Assembly: GCF_900103505.1 (NCBI RefSeq)
Contig: NZ_FNIA01000001.1
Location: 62,001 to 126,000 of the forward strand
DNA length: 64,000 nucleotides
Direction of reading: 5' to 3'
Source: Haloarchaeobius iranensis
GTDB lineage: Archaea > Halobacteriota > Halobacteria > Halobacteriales > Natrialbaceae
Shown here in pieces: positions 8,928 through 17,023 of this stretch. The notes under the pieces were generated by a model. That model did no database searches and had not been told where the DNA came from. It saw nothing but the letters and a program-made list of their open reading frames with translations. The translations under genes were made by a program, and so were the position numbers. The first letter of the stretch is position 1; every line of letters begins with the position of its first letter.

Positions 8928-9160
8928 CTGGTCAGAGGCGACACTCCGCGCCGCCTCCCTTGCCTCACGGGTCACTGCGTTCCCCGTTCGGCTAATCCGA
9001 GGCCACGCTTCGCGCGGCCCGCGCGGCTCGCGGGTCGCAGGCTCCCCGCTCGCTAATCGGAGGCGACACTCCGTGCCGCCTCCCTTGCCTCACGGGTCAC
9101 TGCGTTCCCCGTTCGGCTAATCCGAGGCCACGCTTCGCGCGGCCTCGCGTGCCTCCTCCA
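8928..9160. repeat. Degenerate tandem repeat copying the 3' end of lipA
   Basis: Four units spaced 61-64 bases start at 8928, 8992, 9053 and 9117. At nucleotide level 8935-9019 and 9060-9144 are the same 85 bases with one mismatch. Read on the minus strand, each unit encodes the LipA C-terminal peptide AARSVASD. In three units this is followed at once by a stop codon (the genuine lipA stop at 9117-9119, then 9053-9055 and 8992-8994); in the fourth the stop has become a sense codon. It fills the convergent gap between the kinase and lipA. Confidence 0.85.
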
Positions 9161-10061
9161 CGCTCTTGCCGTCCCGCAGCACGGCGTCGACGAACAGCTC
9201 GCCGGCCTTGTACGACGAGCGGACCATCGGCCCGGAGGCGCAGTAGAGGAACTCGAACTCCTCCTCGGCCACGTCGCGCCAGGTGTCGAACTCGTCGGGG
9301 TGGACGTACCGTTCGACGTCGAGGTGGGTGCGCGAGGGCTGGAGGTACTGGCCGAGGGTGACGATGTCGAGGTCGATCTCCGCGAGGTCCGAGAGCGTCT
9401 GCCAGATCTCGTGGTGGTACTCGCCGACGCCGAGCATCAGGCTGGTCTTCGTGTAGATGTCGGACTCGCGAGCGACCTGTTCGAGCACCGAGAGCGACTG
9501 CTCGTAGCCCGCGCGGCGGTCCCGGACCGGCCACTGGAGGCGCTCGACCGTCTCGACGTTGTGCGCGATGACGTCCGGTTCGGCGTCGATTATCTTCCGG
9601 ACGAGGTCGGGCTCCCCCTGGAAGTCGGGGATGAGCACCTCCACCAGGATGCCGGGGTGACGCTGCTTGATCTCGCGGATGGTCTCGGCGAAGTGTCCCG
9701 CGCCCTGGTCGGGGAGGTCGTCGCGGTCGACCGACGTGAGGACGACGTAGTCGAGGCCGATCTCGGCGATGGCCTCGGCGACGTTCGCGGGCTCGTCGGG
9801 GTCCAGCGGCTCCATCCCGCCGGTCTCGACGTCACAGAAGTTACAGCCGCGCGAGCAGCGGTGGCCCATCAGCATGAACGTCGCCGTGCCGCCGTCTGTG
9901 CTCCCGTTGCGGCCGCTCCAGCACTCCCCGAGGTTCGGGCAGTTCGCCTCCTCGCAGACCGTGTTCAGGTCGTGGTCCCGCAGCGTCTGCTTGATGTCGG
10001 TGAACTCCCGGCCCGCCGGCGGTCGCATCTTCAGCCAGTCGGGCTTCCGCGAACGGCTCAT
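9117..10061 (-). CDS. lipA: Lipoyl synthase
   Basis: Radical SAM enzyme inserting two sulfurs into octanoyl groups bound to E2 or GcvH lipoyl domains; 314 residues. The auxiliary cluster motif is CEEANCPNLGEC (Cys36, 41, 47), the radical SAM motif CSRGCNFC (Cys69, 73, 76), and the C-terminal serine ligand motif is RSSY. The frame is open far upstream into the MATE gene, but the ATG at 10061 gives the family length and follows a minus-strand TATA-like sequence (GTATAATG) near 10135-10143. It would supply the cofactor needed by the E2 in the first 6 kb. Confidence 0.96.
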   Translation of the reverse strand: MSRSRKPDWLKMRPPAGREFTDIKQTLRDHDLNTVCEEANCPNLGECWSGRNGSTDGGTATFMLMGHRCSRGCNFCDVETGGMEPLDPDEPANVAEAIAEIGLDYVVLTSVDRDDLPDQGAGHFAETIREIKQRHPGILVEVLIPDFQGEPDLVRKIIDAEPDVIAHNVETVERLQWPVRDRRAGYEQSLSVLEQVARESDIYTKTSLMLGVGEYHHEIWQTLSDLAEIDLDIVTLGQYLQPSRTHLDVERYVHPDEFDTWRDVAEEEFEFLYCASGPMVRSSYKAGELFVDAVLRDGKSVEEAREAARSVASD

Positions 10062-10215
10062 ACCGGGAACTCCGGTCCCGGGGCAGAAAAAGCGTCGGGG
10101 TTCCGGTGACGGCCGACACGTCTGACAGCTCGACCACATTATACGCCAACACTTGTCTATCGGTAATAGTCGACAGAGTTTTGTGCCCGTCGCGTTCCAG
10201 TGCACTAACGAGCAG

Positions 10216-11643
10216 ATGTTCGATGTGTCACCGGACGACATACGAACGGGGTCCATACCGAAGGTGCTCGTCGCGCTCGCGGCACCGCTCGTGGTCCAGA
10301 ACCTCGTGCAGGTCGTCCAGCAGGTGGTCGATGCCTTCTGGCTCGGTCGCATCGGCGAGGCCGAGCTCGGAGCCGTCGGTCTCGTGACGCCGCTGACCTC
10401 CGTCCTCGTCGCGCTCGCCATCGTCGGCCCGATGGTCGGCGCGCACGTCGTCGTCTCCCAGCGCGTCGGCGCGGACGAGGAGCGACCCGCTCGACGCGCC
10501 GCGTTCAACGGCGTCGTCCTCACGTTCCTGTTCGGCACCGCGGCCGCCCTCCTCGCGTTCTTCTTCGCCGACCCGCTCGTCCGCGCCATCGCGACGGTCG
10601 ACCCCGACGCACGCGCGGTCGAACCCGCCATCACGTACTTCTCGGCCTACGCGCCCGTCTTCCTGTTCATGGGCCTCTCGGACTCGCTGGAGGCCGGCTT
10701 CCTCGGCTGGGGCGACACCCGGGCGACGCTGTACGTCAACGTCACCGCCGTCGCCGTCAACGTCCTCCTCGACCCCGTGCTCATCTTCGGCTACGGCGTC
10801 CCCGGCTTCGACGGGCTGGCGGTCACGGGCGCTGCACTCGCGACCGCCGCCGGCTACGCCGCCAGCTTCCTGCTGGTGCTCGCGCTCGCGCTCGGACTCC
10901 GGGACAGCTTCAGGCTCACCCGGGCCGACGCCCGGCTCTCGCTGTCCGACTGCCGGGAGCTCCTCGCGGTCGGCTGGCCCAACGCCGGCCAGCGCGTCGC
11001 CCAGGACGCCGTCCGCATCGTCGTCGTCGTCCTCGTGTTCGTCGCCGGCGGCACCGCCGGCCTCGCCGCCTACGTCATCGGTGCCCGGGTCGCCAGCGTC
11101 GCGTTCATCCCCGCCAGCGGCCTCCAGCAGGCCGCCCAGTCGATGATCGGCCAGAACCTCGGCGCGGGCCACACCGAGCGCGCCCGCTCGACCACCTGGA
11201 CCGGCGTCGGTATCGCCGTCGTCGCACTCACCCTCGCCGGTGCCGTCCAGTGGGTCGTGCCCGAGGCCCTCGCGACCGTCTTCGTCCCCGACATCGCGCC
11301 GCAGGCGCTCGCGTACACCGTCGACTACCTCCAGATCCTCGCGCTCGGCTACTGGGCCATCGGCGCGGGCTACCTCCTCCGGGGCGGCTTCAACGCCGCC
11401 CGGCGGACCAAGACCAGCATGGTCGCCTCTCTCCTGCAGTACTGGGGCGTCCGCCTCCCCATCGCCGCCGCCAGTGTCTACGTGCTCGACGGCGGCGTCC
11501 AGTCCGTCTTCTGGGCGGTCACGCTGTCGAACGTCGCCGTCGCGCTCGGACTGGCGGCGTACTACTGGTACGAGACCAGCGACGGGATGCTGGAGCGCGC
11601 CGCCGCGAAGGCCTCCGACGCTGCTGCCGAATCGGCCGGGTGA
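10216..11643 (+). CDS. MATE-family efflux transporter
   Basis: Multidrug and toxic compound extrusion family exporter, 475 residues with about twelve membrane segments in two similar halves. Conserved MATE features include LVVQNLVQVVQQVVDAFWLG near the N-terminus and the repeat-like NAGQRVAQDAVRIVVV opening the second half. The open frame starts earlier (10153), but the ATG at 10216 matches the family N-terminus. It is divergent from lipA. Substrate unknown; coupling to Na+ or H+ cannot be told. Confidence 0.9.
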   Translation: MFDVSPDDIRTGSIPKVLVALAAPLVVQNLVQVVQQVVDAFWLGRIGEAELGAVGLVTPLTSVLVALAIVGPMVGAHVVVSQRVGADEERPARRAAFNGVVLTFLFGTAAALLAFFFADPLVRAIATVDPDARAVEPAITYFSAYAPVFLFMGLSDSLEAGFLGWGDTRATLYVNVTAVAVNVLLDPVLIFGYGVPGFDGLAVTGAALATAAGYAASFLLVLALALGLRDSFRLTRADARLSLSDCRELLAVGWPNAGQRVAQDAVRIVVVVLVFVAGGTAGLAAYVIGARVASVAFIPASGLQQAAQSMIGQNLGAGHTERARSTTWTGVGIAVVALTLAGAVQWVVPEALATVFVPDIAPQALAYTVDYLQILALGYWAIGAGYLLRGGFNAARRTKTSMVASLLQYWGVRLPIAAASVYVLDGGVQSVFWAVTLSNVAVALGLAAYYWYETSDGMLERAAAKASDAAAESAG

Positions 11644-11680
11644 AGGCCGTCGGTTCGTGTCAGTTCGCACCATCCGACCA

Positions 11681-12108
11681 ATCAGCCGGCCGGCGCGAGC
11701 CAATCCGCACGAGGGACGAGGAGCGTGGTTCGAGAGAGCGGAGCTCTCTCGTCATTGCCGGACTACGTCCGGCAGGCAGCCAGAAATCATGGATTTCTGG
11801 CTACATCACGAAAATCTCCGATTTTCGAACGACAGCGCAGCGAGCACCGCAGGACTGGGGACGTCTGAGGTGCGGTGCGATTGCGGTCGGGTGTCCCCGT
11901 GAGCGAGCCTGCGAGCGAACGGGGGCTCGTCGGACCGCCGGTCCGACGGTGGGGCTGAAAGGGGCGAGCTTCTCGGCGAACCCCGGCGAAGCAAGGACCG
12001 GAACGGAGTGAGGACCGCAGCGAGTCGCGGGAGCCGAGAAGCTCGGGGCTTTCTGGCTGTTCGTGATACCAGCTATTCTCGTCGATGAAGGGGCTTTCTG
12101 GCCGTTCG
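11681..12108 (+). repeat. Intergenic hairpin element, copy 1
   Basis: Fills the gap between the MATE gene and the helicase. Blocks shared with copies 2 and 3, in order: a segment like GAGCCATCCGCGCGAGGGAT (11697-11716, diverged); CTGGGGACG then TGAGGTGCGGTGCG (11854-11880); CTGAAAGGGG (11955-11964); and GGGGCTTTCTGGCTGTT (12045-12061). AAAG (11958-11961), GGG, a 13-base arm (11965-11977), a loop, the perfectly complementary arm (12033-12045), GGG and CTTT (12049-12052) form one long hairpin with a symmetric G-rich internal loop. A second GGGGCTTTCTGGC tail follows at 12090-12102, shared with copy 2. It includes the five-hairpin array at 11731-11948. No protein is supported. Confidence 0.8.
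11731..11948. repeat. Array of five triloop hairpins
   Basis: Five perfect inverted repeats, each with a three-base loop: 11731-11751 (9-base arms, loop GGA), 11757-11773 (7, TAC), 11778-11802 (11, ATG), 11809-11827 (8, TCC) and 11928-11948 (9, GCC). The arms are unrelated in sequence but the geometry is constant. They lie inside element copy 1; copy 3 contains two more of the same shape. Confidence 0.85.
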
Positions 12109-12226
12109 TCACCGGACCAGAGAAACAGGAATCGAGCCGTCCACGACACGAGATAACACACACCAGTACCACTTCCGGTCCGCTACGGAAACGCCTTTGA
12201 CCACCCGGCCCCCGGACACACACAGA

Positions 12227-14572
12227 ATGGAGGTCGCCGAGGTCGTCCCCGATTTCGCAGACGCCTTCGCCTTCGACGAGTTCAACCGCATGCAGCGGGA
12301 GGCCCTGCCCGCGCTGCTGGACTCGGAGGCGAACGTCGTCGCCAGCGCGCCGACCGCGAGCGGGAAGACGGCGCTCGCCGAACTCGCCATCTGCAAGACG
12401 CTGGACGCCGGCGGCACCGCGCTGTTCATCGCGCCGCTACGGGCGCTGACCAACGAGAAGGAGGCAGACTGGGACCGCTTCGAGGAGCTGGGCTACTCGG
12501 TGTACGTCGTCACGGGCGAGCGGGACCTGAACCCCCGGCGCGCCCGCCACGCGGACATCCTCGTGATGACGCCCGAAAAGCTGGACTCGGCGACGCGCAA
12601 GCACGACACGGCCCGGTACGACTTCATCACGGACGTCGACGTCTGCATCATCGACGAGGTGCACCTGCTGGATTCGGACCGACGGGGGGCGACGCTGGAG
12701 GTGACGGTGTCGCGGCTCCGCCGGCTCTGTGACCCCCGTGTCGTCGCGCTGTCGGCGACGATGCCCAACGTCGACGACGTGGCGGCGTGGCTGGACGCCC
12801 CGCCGGAGGCGACGTTCGAGTTCGGCGACGAGTACCGGCCGGTCGACCTGAACGCGGGCGTGAAGACGTACACCCACGGCGAGAACTCCTTCGCGGACAA
12901 GTACCGCCGGCTGTACCGGGCGCTGGACCTCGCGGAGCCCCACCTGAACGAGGACGGGCAGGCGCTCGTGTTCGTCTCGTCCCGCCAGGACACGGTGCAG
13001 GCGGCGAAGAAGGCCCGCGACGAGGTCGCGGAACGCGACGTCGACATGGGCGCACGCGGCGACTACGACTTCCACACGGAGACCCAGCAGCTCGACAACG
13101 ACACGCTGCGGAACTCCTGCATCGACGGCGTGGCGTTCCACCACGCCGGCCTCTCGAAGAACGACAAGGACCTCGTCGAGGAGTGGTTCAAGCAGGGCAA
13201 GCTCCAGTTGCTCTTCTCGACGTCGACGCTCGCCTGGGGCGTGAACATGCCCGCACGCTGTGTCGTCATCCGCGACACCAAGATACACGACCCACTCGAG
13301 GGCGAGGTGGATATGAGCCCGCTCGACGTGCTCCAGATGCTCGGGCGCGCGGGGCGGCCGGGATACGACGACGTGGGCTACGGCTGGGTGGTCTGTGACG
13401 GTTCGGACGCCGGGAAGTACCGTCGACTGCTGCGGGAGGGCAAGGAGATCGAGAGCAGACTGGCCGAGAACCTCGACGCGCATCTCAACGCCGAGATCGC
13501 GATGGGGACGGTGCAGGACCTGGACGACGTGATGAGCTGGCTGGAGACGACGTTCTACTTCCAGCGTGCCCGGTCGAACCCGGAGGCGTACGGCTTCGAG
13601 GACCGCCGGGAGCGCGTCCGGACGGTGCTCGAATCCCTCGTGGAGCGCGGCTTCGTCGAGACGGGCGACGACCTCGGTATCGAGGCGACGGGACTGGGCG
13701 TGCTCGCCTCGAAGTTCTACCTCAGACTCGACACCGCGGAGCGGTTCCACGGCCTCGCGACGAGCGAGGGCATCGACGAGAAGGCGGTGCTCGGCGCGGT
13801 CGCGACGGCGGCCGAGTTCGACAGCGTGAGCGCGCGCCAGTCCGAGAAGGACGCCGTCGACGACGTGCTCGCCGGTAACGACACCGGCGACATGGACGCC
13901 GGCGCGCGGAAGGTGCTCGCAATCCTCGTCGGCTCGATGAACGGGACGACGCCGAGCGACCTCCGCAGCGACGCCTGGGTCATCAAGCAGAACGCGCTGC
14001 GGCTGCTCGCGGCGTTGCAGGCGTTCCTCGACCGCTTCGCGGCCCCGCACGCAGCGAACTGCGCGCGTCGCGCCGAGGCCCGCGTCGAGAACGGCGTCGC
14101 CCCCGACGCGGTCGGCCTGACGGCCATCGATGGCGTCGGCTCCGGGCGCGCCTCGAAGCTGGCCAAGGAGGGGTTCAAGACGCCCGGCGACGTCGCCGAC
14201 GCCGGCCCCGAGGCGCTCGAGGCTGCCGGGCTCTCGGCCGGCGTCGCCGAGCAGGTCCACGAGGGCGCGACGGGGCTGCCGAACGTCGTCGTCGCGTGGG
14301 GCGACTTCCCGGACACCGTCGCCCGCGGCGAGAACGAGATGTGCGAGGTGACCGTGCGCAACAGCGGGCGCGGCGCGAACGCCGGACTGCGCGTGACCGT
14401 CAACGGCGTCGAGATGACCGCGACGGAGACGTACCTCGACGGCGAGGCGACGGTGCCGGTGGGCGTCTTCGGCGCGACCGACGACCTGCTCTCCTACGAG
14501 GTGTCCGTCGCCTTCCCCGACCATCCGCTGGTACCGGTGACGGCGACGCGGACGGTCCAGGTCGAGGACTGA
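12227..14572 (+). CDS. Ski2/Hel308-like DEAD/DEAH-box helicase
   Basis: Superfamily 2 helicase, 781 residues. Motifs: Walker A APTASGKT (41-48), Ia APLRALTNEKE, DEVH box IIDEVHLL, SATMPN (III), and LQMLGRAGRPGYD (VI). After the two RecA domains come a winged-helix and ratchet-like region, then a helix-hairpin-helix segment (LTAIDGVGSGRASKLAKEGF), and a C-terminal beta-sandwich of about 90 residues. The last domain resembles the Sec63/Brr2-type ending rather than a minimal Hel308. The ATG at 12227 is chosen over one ten codons upstream because it starts the conserved N-terminus. Likely DNA repair or fork processing, though an RNA role is possible. Confidence 0.85.
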   Translation: MEVAEVVPDFADAFAFDEFNRMQREALPALLDSEANVVASAPTASGKTALAELAICKTLDAGGTALFIAPLRALTNEKEADWDRFEELGYSVYVVTGERDLNPRRARHADILVMTPEKLDSATRKHDTARYDFITDVDVCIIDEVHLLDSDRRGATLEVTVSRLRRLCDPRVVALSATMPNVDDVAAWLDAPPEATFEFGDEYRPVDLNAGVKTYTHGENSFADKYRRLYRALDLAEPHLNEDGQALVFVSSRQDTVQAAKKARDEVAERDVDMGARGDYDFHTETQQLDNDTLRNSCIDGVAFHHAGLSKNDKDLVEEWFKQGKLQLLFSTSTLAWGVNMPARCVVIRDTKIHDPLEGEVDMSPLDVLQMLGRAGRPGYDDVGYGWVVCDGSDAGKYRRLLREGKEIESRLAENLDAHLNAEIAMGTVQDLDDVMSWLETTFYFQRARSNPEAYGFEDRRERVRTVLESLVERGFVETGDDLGIEATGLGVLASKFYLRLDTAERFHGLATSEGIDEKAVLGAVATAAEFDSVSARQSEKDAVDDVLAGNDTGDMDAGARKVLAILVGSMNGTTPSDLRSDAWVIKQNALRLLAALQAFLDRFAAPHAANCARRAEARVENGVAPDAVGLTAIDGVGSGRASKLAKEGFKTPGDVADAGPEALEAAGLSAGVAEQVHEGATGLPNVVVAWGDFPDTVARGENEMCEVTVRNSGRGANAGLRVTVNGVEMTATETYLDGEATVPVGVFGATDDLLSYEVSVAFPDHPLVPVTATRTVQVED

Positions 14573-14646
14573 CCGACGACCGCGGGCCCGGCTCGTCGGG
14601 CGCCATCCGAGCAACCGTTAGTATGCTCTCTCGGTGACAGCCGGGT

Positions 14647-14763
14647 GTGGACCCGGACGAGCCCGTCGACGTGCTGCGGTACCCGCCGGAGAGCGACTGC
14701 GACCCCGTACAGCCGGTTCCGGCCCGCGAGGGGCCGACGGTCGTCGGTGCTCGACCAATGTGA
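14647..14763 (+). CDS. Possible 38-residue acidic protein
   Basis: A short frame from GTG at 14647 to TGA at 14761-14763 in an otherwise empty gap. The peptide begins MDPDEPVDVLRYPPESD, is acidic and proline-rich, and uses GC-ending codons like its neighbours. CGTTAGTATG at about 14615-14624 could serve as a promoter element. I do not recognise the family. The rest of the gap (14764-14900) shows nothing. Confidence 0.35.
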   Translation: MDPDEPVDVLRYPPESDCDPVQPVPAREGPTVVGARPM

Positions 14764-14900
14764 GGCCGACGAGTCGGCGGCTGCGGCAGGGTCGAGCGAG
14801 GACCGTTCGTCTCCAACGTGGACAGCGCGGGTGCTCGATCGCGAGGCGGAACGTGCCACCGAGACCCCGAACAGGGGTGAGGCCGGGCGGGGCGGTGTCG

Positions 14901-15557
14901 TCAGTCGACCCGCCCGAGCAGCTCGTCGACCGTCGCGAGCAGTTCCTCGGGGGAGTCGACGACGTGGTCGGCCGCGGAGTGGTCGAGGCTGTCGTCCGCG
15001 CCGGAGACGTAGCCGACGCAGGTGCAGCCGGCGGCGACGGCCGACGCGATGCCGTGCTCGGAGTCCTCGACGGCGACGCAGCGGTCGGGGGCGACATCGA
15101 CGACGTCGGCGGCGTACTCGTAGATGTCGGGCGCTGGCTTGCCCGGGCCGTCGATGTCCTCGGCGCTCACGCGGGCGTCGAACGCGAGGTCGAAGCGCTC
15201 GCGGACCAGGTCTATCCAGTGGTGCGGCGACGAGGAGACGACGGCGACCGGCACGTCTCCGCGCGCAGCCGGCAGCCAGCCGTCGAAACCGGGGAGCAGG
15301 GCGGCGTGCTCGGCGTATATCTCTGCTGCCGTCTCGTCGAAGCGGGCGACCCACTCCGCCTTCGTCACGGCCACGTCGTAGTGTTCGACGAGGTAGTCGT
15401 GTATCTCGCGGTAGTTCATCCCGGTTATCTCGCTGGGTTCGACGGTCGCGTCCGGGACCGCCCACGGGAGGATGTCGCGCTCCTCGCACTCGACCCAGTA
15501 GTGTTCGGAGTCGACGAGTACACCGTCCATGTCGAAGAGGACCGCCTCGTGGTGCAT
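14901..15557 (-). CDS. HAD-superfamily phosphatase, beta-phosphoglucomutase type
   Basis: 218 residues. The N-terminal DMDGVLVDSE is HAD motif I with the nucleophile Asp; a helical cap follows; motif II is the VVSSSPHHW segment, motif III lies around GKPAPDIYEYA, and motif IV is VAVEDSEHGIASA. This pattern matches the subfamily of beta-phosphoglucomutase and small sugar-phosphate phosphatases; the substrate is not predictable. The ATG at 15557 puts motif I at residues 9-18. A frame opening upstream to 15719 is discarded because it would cross the RDD gene promoter. Confidence 0.88.
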   Translation of the reverse strand: MHHEAVLFDMDGVLVDSEHYWVECEERDILPWAVPDATVEPSEITGMNYREIHDYLVEHYDVAVTKAEWVARFDETAAEIYAEHAALLPGFDGWLPAARGDVPVAVVSSSPHHWIDLVRERFDLAFDARVSAEDIDGPGKPAPDIYEYAADVVDVAPDRCVAVEDSEHGIASAVAAGCTCVGYVSGADDSLDHSAADHVVDSPEELLATVDELLGRVD

Positions 15558-15673
15558 GGGCACGCTCGGTCGGCGAGCCCCATCGGTCCGTCGGTCCCGC
15601 TCGGGAGCCCAACAGACACCAACGGCCAGCACCGTCCGCCCTTGTTTTGTTGCCAACAGCTTCGAGCCGATAA

Positions 15674-15681
15674 TTTTTATA
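15674..15681 (+). promoter_or_regulatory. TATA-like box of the RDD gene
   Basis: TTTTTATA about 27 bases before the ATG at 15705, fitting a leaderless transcript. Confidence 0.55.
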
Positions 15682-15704
15682 GTCGGTAGGCGGGACGACC
15701 GTGT

Positions 15705-16154
15705 ATGGCAGCTCAACACAGGCAGACCCGCAGAGTCGGGAACACCGACACTCTGGGAGCGCGAATCGTCGCGTACTTCATCGACAGCTTCATCGCCAGC
15801 ACCATCGGCGGCGTACTGGCTCTCTTCGGACTCTTCGTGGGCGGCCTCGTCGGGTCGGCGTCGGAGGGCCTCGGTGCGCTCGTCCTGTTCCTCTTCTTCG
15901 CCCTCGCGTTCGTCGGCGCGGTCGGCTACAAGGTCTACTTCGAGGCGAACGGGGGCCAGCCGTTCGGCAAGCAGATGATGGACATCAAGGTCGTCATGGA
16001 CGACGGCCGCGAGTGCACGTGGGGTGCCTCCATCATCCGGAACCTGTTGCTCGGCTTCGAGGGTGGCCTCATCGCCGTCATCGTCATCGCCGTCACCGAC
16101 GACAGCCAGCGCATCGGCGACCTCCTCGGCAGCACCGTCGTCGTCAAGGCGTAG
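15705..16154 (+). CDS. RDD-family membrane protein
   Basis: 149 residues with three hydrophobic segments. It opens with the RDD hallmark, here LGARIVAYFIDSFIAS, and ends with the conserved SQRIGDLLGSTVVVK. The middle GQPFGKQMMDIKVV is also typical. RDD proteins are integral membrane proteins, some proposed to act in ion transport; the function here is unknown. Confidence 0.85.
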   Translation: MAAQHRQTRRVGNTDTLGARIVAYFIDSFIASTIGGVLALFGLFVGGLVGSASEGLGALVLFLFFALAFVGAVGYKVYFEANGGQPFGKQMMDIKVVMDDGRECTWGASIIRNLLLGFEGGLIAVIVIAVTDDSQRIGDLLGSTVVVKA

Positions 16155-16201
16155 GCGTCCCTGTCTCAGGGTTCAAGTACCGGAGCGCGGCCAGTGGGGG
16201 T

Positions 16202-16957
16202 ATGTCCGATACCCTCCGCCTCTTCGTGGGCGACTGTACGGCGACGTTCGAGAACGGCGACCGCACCGAGCACCGCGGCCAAGTCGCCGTCGTCGTCAAA
16301 CCCGACGACACCGTCCTCGTCCACGACGCCGACGGCTACCAGCCGGTCGCGTGGCTCACCCGCGCCGACGCGGTCGCGATCACGACCGACGACGGGCTCG
16401 ACCTGACCGCCCACGACGGCGACCGGACGCTCCGAGTCCGGTCGCACCGTCTCCACCTCGTCGGCTCGTATCCCACCTCCGACGCCGGCGAGCCGGTCGG
16501 CCACTGTCCCGACTGCGACGGCGTCCTCGTCAGGACCACCCGTGCCGTCACCTGCGTCGACTGCGACCGCGAGCACGTCGTGCCCGCCGACGCGACCTGC
16601 CACGGTGGCCGCTGTGACTGCGGCCTCCCCCGCATCCGCGTCGAGCGGGGGACGCCCATCGACTGCTGTGTCGACTACACCTGCGAGTCGCTCTACGAGG
16701 CCGTCATCGACCGGTTCGACCGCGAGTGGGACTGCCCGCACTGCGGCGACGACCTCCGCGTGTTCCGCAAGGGCGGCCTGCTCGTGGGCTGCGACGACTA
16801 CCCGGACTGCGACACGAGCTACAGCTTCCCGTCGGGCAGTGTCGTCGGCGACTGCGACTGCGGCCTGCCCGTCTTCGCGACGGGGGGCGGCCGACGCTGC
16901 CTCGACACCGCGTGTGGCCGGCACCACGAGCCGGTGAGCCAGGACGCCGTGTCATGA
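16202..16957 (+). CDS. NucS-N-like domain protein with four zinc ribbons
   Basis: 251 residues. Residues 1-95 resemble the DNA-binding half of NucS/EndoMS (GQVAVVVKPDDTVLVHDADG and QPVAWLTRAD), without the catalytic half. The rest is a string of zinc ribbons: CPDC with CVDC; CHGGRCDCG with CCVDYTC; CPHCGDDLRVFRKGGLLVGC (topoisomerase C4 type, with the following YPDCDTSYSFP); and CDCG with CLDTAC. All pairs are intact. Likely a nucleic-acid-binding protein. It lies 66 bases before endA on the same strand and may be cotranscribed with it. The NucS resemblance is a judgement by eye. Confidence 0.75.
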   Translation: MSDTLRLFVGDCTATFENGDRTEHRGQVAVVVKPDDTVLVHDADGYQPVAWLTRADAVAITTDDGLDLTAHDGDRTLRVRSHRLHLVGSYPTSDAGEPVGHCPDCDGVLVRTTRAVTCVDCDREHVVPADATCHGGRCDCGLPRIRVERGTPIDCCVDYTCESLYEAVIDRFDREWDCPHCGDDLRVFRKGGLLVGCDDYPDCDTSYSFPSGSVVGDCDCGLPVFATGGGRRCLDTACGRHHEPVSQDAVS

Positions 16958-17023
16958 ACTGGCGGGCCGTCCCCACCGGGACAGACCGTCACCGCTTTGC
17001 GGCGGGGAAGCACAGAATCCCCC

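Noticed and set aside
8124-8975. 283-codon minus-strand frame beginning MTREAREAARSVASDQ
   Set aside because: Only its first codons resemble the LipA tail, because it begins in a repeat unit; the rest is antisense to the kinase.
10062-10634. Extended N-terminus of lipA reaching into the MATE gene
   Set aside because: The extra codons are antisense to the MATE gene and Thr/Ser/Arg-rich. The ATG at 10061 gives the family length and has a promoter element.
11787-12223. Several 60-140 codon minus-strand frames in the hairpin element
   Set aside because: They cross perfect hairpins and repeat blocks, and are Ser/Arg/Pro-rich. The same blocks in copies 2 and 3 sit in different frames, so coding is not conserved.
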